Shown in pieces: positions 60,345-64,000 of a stretch of 64,000 bases of DNA (the first letter of the stretch is position 1; the number at the start of each line of letters is the position of its first letter). The stretch comes from Nitrosospira sp. Nsp14 (lineage in GTDB: Bacteria > Pseudomonadota > Gammaproteobacteria > Burkholderiales > Nitrosomonadaceae): assembly GCF_900113575.1 (NCBI RefSeq), contig NZ_FOPV01000016.1:29849-93848 (forward strand), given 5' to 3'. Below the pieces are notes generated by a model. The model was not told the origin of the DNA, searched no databases, and worked only from the letters and a program-made list of their open reading frames with translations. Position numbers and translations under genes: made by a program.

Positions 60345-60987
60345 CATTATTCAGAATATCGCGATCTATGCGCTTCCGGTAATTTTTGCTATTACTTTAC
60401 ACGAGGCCGCCCATGGCTACGTGGCAAAGCATTTCGGCGATATGACGGCCTACGCCCAGGGACGCGTCAGCCTGAATCCGGCTCGACATATTGACCCGCT
60501 CGGCACGATTTTTCTTCCATTGTTGACGCTGTGGCTGGGCGGGATACTATTTGGCTGGGCCAAACCGGTGCCGGTCGATTTCTCGGCGTTGCGTCGCCCG
60601 AAACAGGACATGCTTTGGGTGGCGCTGGCCGGGCCGGGGGCCAACCTTTTCATGGCGTTGCTCTGGGCCTTCGTGATCAAACTCGGCCTGACCCTGTCGG
60701 AAACCGATCTTGCGCGGCCGATGGTATTGATGGGGGAAGCCGGCATAAAAATTAATGTGGTCCTGATGGTATTGAATTTGCTGCCTCTACCGCCGCTTGA
60801 TGGTGGCCGTATCGCGGTAAGCCTTCTGCCACACCGCATGGCGAACAGCTTTTCCAGGATTGAGCCGTACGGCTTCATGATCCTCCTGTTGCTGCTGATG
60901 ACCGGTGTACTGGGCGCAATTATAGGGCCGTTTATAGCCCTCACCATTCAGGTAGTAGCATTGGTTTTTGGCCTCGAAACCTACTGA
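60337..60987 (+). CDS. Site-2 protease family (M50) membrane metalloprotease
   Basis: 216 residues, about five membrane helices. Zinc motif HEAAH at residues 22-26 (HExxH) and NLLPLPPLDGGRI (NPDG-type third-ligand motif, with the Asp). No PDZ domain, so closest to the short YwhC/Rip-type peptidases; substrate unknown. Start at the ATG 60337, overlapping yciO by eight bases. Confidence 0.9.
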   Translation: MDSIIQNIAIYALPVIFAITLHEAAHGYVAKHFGDMTAYAQGRVSLNPARHIDPLGTIFLPLLTLWLGGILFGWAKPVPVDFSALRRPKQDMLWVALAGPGANLFMALLWAFVIKLGLTLSETDLARPMVLMGEAGIKINVVLMVLNLLPLPPLDGGRIAVSLLPHRMANSFSRIEPYGFMILLLLLMTGVLGAIIGPFIALTIQVVALVFGLETY

Positions 60988-61029
60988 AAGATAATCGAAG
61001 TGATCGTATAAGGAAAAAGGACGAGCGGT

Positions 61030-62232
61030 ATGTTCAGTGAGCGAGTTTTGTCGGGTATGCGCCCCACGGGCGGCCTTCATTTGGGTCACTATCATGGCGT
61101 GCTGAAAAACTGGGTGGAGCTTCAGCACCAATTCGAGTGCCTTTTCTTTGTTGCTGACTGGCATGCTCTCACCACGCACTACGATACGCCCGATGTCATT
61201 GAACGTCATGTCTGGGACATGGTGATCGACTGGCTGGCAGCCGGGGTGGATCCGGCGCAAGCGACATTATTCGTTCAGTCGCGCGTCCCGGCGCATGCCG
61301 AGTTGCACGTGCTGCTTTCCATGGTCACACCGCTAGGATGGCTGGAACGCGTGCCTTCGTATAAGGATCAACAGGAAAAGCTATTCGAGAAAGAGTTAAA
61401 CACATACGGCTTTCTCGGTTACCCTCTTCTGCAAAGCGCGGACATTCTCATTTATCGCGCTACCCGCGTACCCGTAGGTGAAGACCAGACCCCGCATATC
61501 GAGTTTACCCGTGAAATCGCCCGGCGCTTCAATCATATTTATGGCAAGGAGGCAGGATTTCGCGAAAAGGCGGAAGCCGCAATAAAAAAACTTGGTTCAA
61601 AGAAATCAAAACTCTACCGCGAGTTAAGGAATCGCTACCAGGAACATGGCGACGATGAGGCACTGGCTGCGGCCAAGGCACTGCTTGATGAGCAGCAAAA
61701 CTTGAGTCTGGGCGATCAGGAGCGCCTGTTTGGTTACCTGGAAGGTGGTGGCAAGATGATTCTCTCCGAGCCCGACGCGATGCTGACTCAAGCATCGAAA
61801 ATGCCGGGGCTGGACGGCCAGAAGATGTCGAAGTCCTACAATAACACTATCTCGCTGCGCGAAGACCCTGCAAGCGTGATAAAGAAGATACGCACCATGC
61901 CGACCGACCCCGCCCGCATCCGCCGCATCGATCCTGGCGATCCGGCAAAATGCCCGTTATGGCAGTTCCACCTGGTTTATTCGGACGAGGATACCAAGGC
62001 ATGGGCCCAACAGGGCTGCACTACCGCCGGAATTGGCTGTCTGGAGTGTAAGCAACCGGTTATTGACGCGATACTGGCGGAGCAACAGCCGATGCACGAG
62101 CGCGCGCGTATGTATGAGGAAGACCCTACCCTTGTGCGCAATATCATCGCGGATGGATGCGAGAAGGCCGATAAATTAGCCCAGGAGACCATGCGGGACG
62201 TAAGAGAGGCAATGGGACTGGACTACTCTTAG
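61030..62232 (+). CDS. trpS: Tryptophanyl-tRNA synthetase (long form)
   Basis: 400 residues. HIGH-type motif GGLHLGHYHGVL (near 14-25), KMSKS motif QKMSKSYNN (Lys265-Ser269) and the Trp-binding QSADILIY. A helical insertion (about 180-240, including IKKLGSKKSKLYRELRN and LLDEQQNLSLGDQERL) makes it longer than the E. coli enzyme (334); such extended TrpS forms are common in betaproteobacteria. Confidence 0.97.
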   Translation: MFSERVLSGMRPTGGLHLGHYHGVLKNWVELQHQFECLFFVADWHALTTHYDTPDVIERHVWDMVIDWLAAGVDPAQATLFVQSRVPAHAELHVLLSMVTPLGWLERVPSYKDQQEKLFEKELNTYGFLGYPLLQSADILIYRATRVPVGEDQTPHIEFTREIARRFNHIYGKEAGFREKAEAAIKKLGSKKSKLYRELRNRYQEHGDDEALAAAKALLDEQQNLSLGDQERLFGYLEGGGKMILSEPDAMLTQASKMPGLDGQKMSKSYNNTISLREDPASVIKKIRTMPTDPARIRRIDPGDPAKCPLWQFHLVYSDEDTKAWAQQGCTTAGIGCLECKQPVIDAILAEQQPMHERARMYEEDPTLVRNIIADGCEKADKLAQETMRDVREAMGLDYS

Positions 62233-62298
62233 GGCTACACTTTCCAATATGCCCCATTCCTTGATGCACTTGTTCAGTGTTTCCTTAGCCTTCATTTC

Positions 62299-63111
62299 AT
62301 GATGGACGGCTCTTCCCAGCAAACCGAGGCTGCCGCAATTGCGAAAATCTACGGCGAGCCGGTGACGGAATTACCGGCGGATTTGTATATCCCGCCGGAT
62401 GCGCTGGAAGTGTTCCTGGAGACGTTCCAGGGCCCCCTTGATTTGCTGCTGTACCTTATTCGCAAGCATAATTTGGATGTGCTTGACATTCCAATGGCGG
62501 AACTTACACGCCAATACATGGCCTACATTGGAATGATGCGGACGAACAAGCTGGAACTGGCGGCAGAATATCTTCTCATGGCGGCGGTACTGATTGACAT
62601 CAAATCGCGAATGCTATTGCCGACGCCTGCTATCCGGGATGAGGAAGAGGCGGATCCGCGTGCCGAACTGGTGCGGCGCCTTCTGGAATATGAGCAGATG
62701 AAGGCCGCCGCACAGCAGCTCGATCAACTGCCCCAAGCGGAGCGAGACTTCTTGCTGACGAGAGTGTGGATCGAAGAGGCGACGGCTGAGCGGCTGCCGG
62801 AAATCAGCGTGGAGGATCTGCGCGATGCGTGGCTGATGCTGATGGCTCGTAGCCAGGCAAATCGCCGCCACCAGATCACCCGTGCGCAACTGTCGGTGCG
62901 AGAACACATGAGTCGCATCTTGCGCCAATTGCAGGGACGCGCGTTTATTGAGTTTAACGATTTATTTAACCCCGCCGCAGGCGCGCCGGAACTGGTCGTG
63001 ACGTTTTTGGCGCTGCTTGAGCTTGTGCGGGAACATCAGGTTGAAATAAGCCAGCCTTGTGCTTTTGGGATTATCTATGTCAGGCCGGTTAGTACCCTCT
63101 CCGTCATCTAG
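62299..63111 (+). CDS. scpA: Segregation and condensation protein A
   Basis: Kleisin subunit bridging the SMC heads. 270 residues. N-terminal kleisin motif [22 protein letters not shown] and [35 protein letters not shown], then a C-terminal winged helix ([22 protein letters not shown]). The start lies in ATGATG at 62299. Partner scpB starts before its stop codon. Confidence 0.95.
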   Translation: MMDGSSQQTEAAAIAKIYGEPVTELPADLYIPPDALEVFLETFQGPLDLLLYLIRKHNLDVLDIPMAELTRQYMAYIGMMRTNKLELAAEYLLMAAVLIDIKSRMLLPTPAIRDEEEADPRAELVRRLLEYEQMKAAAQQLDQLPQAERDFLLTRVWIEEATAERLPEISVEDLRDAWLMLMARSQANRRHQITRAQLSVREHMSRILRQLQGRAFIEFNDLFNPAAGAPELVVTFLALLELVREHQVEISQPCAFGIIYVRPVSTLSVI

Positions 63112-63721
63112 TTCCACAGGCATGGCCGGTGCCGCCAATCCCGCTGAAATCAAGCGGATTATGGAAGCGGCATTGCTCACCGCCCAGGAACCATTGCCAC
63201 TCTCCGATCTCAGGAAACTCTTTGATGAGGAACTCGGCGCTGAGGTGCTGCGCAGGTTGCTGGAGGAATTGCGTCTGGACTGGGACGGAAAAGGCATTGA
63301 ACTGGTCAATGTTGCCAGCGGCTGGCGCTTCCAGGCGAAACCGGAGATGCAAAAGTTTCTCGATCGCATCAATCCGCAAAAGCCGCCGCGCTACTCTCGG
63401 GCCGTACTCGAGACGCTTACCATCATCGCTTACCGCCAGCCGGTGACACGTGGCGACATAGAAGAGATCCGCGGCGTATCCGTCTCAGGGACCATACTCA
63501 AGGCATTGGAGTCGCGTAGGTGGATAGCGCCGCTTGGTCACCGCGATGTTCCCGGCAGACCGGCGCTGTATGGTACTACGGTCAACTTTCTCAATGACCT
63601 GAATCTCCGATCGCTGGCGGAATTGCCGCCGCTGGACGAGCTGGGCACTGTCATCGAGCAGAAAGGAACGATAGGATTGCTGCCCGTTGCTGACGCGCCC
63701 GGGGAGGACGGGCCTGAATGA
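63077..63721 (+). CDS. scpB: Segregation and condensation protein B
   Basis: Winged-helix dimer that regulates SMC-ScpA. About 214 residues: [64 protein letters not shown] and [13 protein letters not shown] are ScpB signatures. The start is ambiguous: ATG at 63077 overlaps the scpA end by 35 bases, and a second ATG at 63122 lies after it; neither has a strong Shine-Dalgarno. A Leu/Pro-rich acidic tail ends the protein. Confidence 0.93.
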   Translation: MSGRLVPSPSSSSTGMAGAANPAEIKRIMEAALLTAQEPLPLSDLRKLFDEELGAEVLRRLLEELRLDWDGKGIELVNVASGWRFQAKPEMQKFLDRINPQKPPRYSRAVLETLTIIAYRQPVTRGDIEEIRGVSVSGTILKALESRRWIAPLGHRDVPGRPALYGTTVNFLNDLNLRSLAELPPLDELGTVIEQKGTIGLLPVADAPGEDGPE

Positions 63722-63889
63722 GCCGGTTCGGTCTCGTCCGGGGAGTTTCAATTGTCATACGGGCCAAGGGGACTCCAAGCAGAATTCCAGTTAGGGAACG
63801 CTATCACCAAAATTCCGTAACTTAAGCTCCATCATCGGTATTCGCCATCCTTTGCTCTCTCTTTCTGTCATTGACCGTGAGAAACAAAG

Positions 63890-64000
63890 TCAATGCACAT
63901 GGTCGCCTGGGGGAGGCAGTATTTCCTTTTCGCGGTTGAGCTGGGCGACCTGCTGCGTCAGCATCTGGGTATTGCTCCAGCCGGGGCCATCGGCCTCCGG
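63890..64000 (-). CDS. C-terminal fragment of an unrecognised protein, cut by window edge
   Basis: A 36-codon frame enters from the right edge and ends in TGA at 63890-63892, reading WSNTQMLTQQVAQLNREKE then ILPPPGDHVH. The Gln-rich helix and proline tail look like a protein end. It is too short to name. The 168 bases between this and scpB hold nothing recognised. Confidence 0.4.
   Translation of the reverse strand, partial: PEADGPGWSNTQMLTQQVAQLNREKEILPPPGDHVH

Overview
The window is a gene-dense bacterial chromosome segment with the core-gene order of a betaproteobacterium. The ZipA, PEP-CTERM and TrpS types and the overall gene set fit an ammonia oxidiser of the Nitrosomonadaceae (Nitrosospira-like). 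That assignment is inference from gene content, because no rRNA or ammonia-oxidation gene lies in the window. No tRNA, CRISPR array, prophage or complete insertion sequence was seen.

Layout. 1-4.9 kb (minus): the translation/envelope block rpsB-tsf-pyrH-frr-uppS-cdsA, driven by a recognisable extended -10 promoter with a hairpin leader. 5.3-6.95 kb (plus): a YqjD/YqjE/YqjK-type membrane protein trio, a tiny membrane-protein frame interrupted by TGA, and an EF-hand protein. 7.1-17.7 kb: aroK, then a minus-strand run of def, methylthioinosine phosphorylase, a hypoxanthine phosphoribosyltransferase, galU, ligA, zipA and smc. 17.8-31.8 kb: queF, an MltD-type murein transglycosylase, a frameshifted PEP-CTERM protein, pirin plus an SMR transporter, a DUF1207 protein, recJ, mfd and a membrane diguanylate cyclase. 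31.9-35.4 kb: an SH3 lipoprotein, purT and serB. 35.4-39.4 kb: a TonB receptor paired with a secreted sialidase-fold protein. 39.9-46.2 kb: a DAACS symporter, the wbpL/wbpM-type pair that starts O-antigen or capsule synthesis, and an MsbA-like ABC exporter whose nucleotide-binding motifs are nearly all destroyed. 46.4-48.9 kb: a BtuB-type receptor under a cobalamin riboswitch. 49-50 kb: a ZapB-like gene, zapA, 6S RNA and a strong bidirectional terminator. 50.3-55.5 kb: a Tat-exported amidohydrolase, a CapA-family protein, a pyrimidine-dimer glycosylase-like protein and a HAF-repeat PEP-CTERM protein. 55.7-63.7 kb: an EVE-domain protein, a TauE/SafE permease, cysG, and the conserved run PHP phosphatase - yciO - site-2 protease - trpS - scpA - scpB. 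The last 111 bases hold the C-terminal end of an unrecognised minus-strand gene.

How the genes work together. Methylthioinosine phosphorylase releases hypoxanthine, and the next gene downstream can return it to IMP. smc, scpA and scpB supply the whole condensin, split over two loci; zipA, zapA and the ZapB-like gene act at the division ring. WbpL/WbpM-type enzymes would build the first undecaprenyl-linked sugar of a surface glycan, and GalU supplies UDP-glucose. The most unusual object is the catalytically degenerate ABC exporter at 44.4-46.2 kb, convergent with that glycan pair. Other unusual items are the TGA-interrupted microprotein frame (6.56 kb), the poly-G frameshift that removes a PEP-CTERM anchor (20.26 kb), and the TonB receptor/sialidase-fold pair with a CECC motif (35-39 kb).
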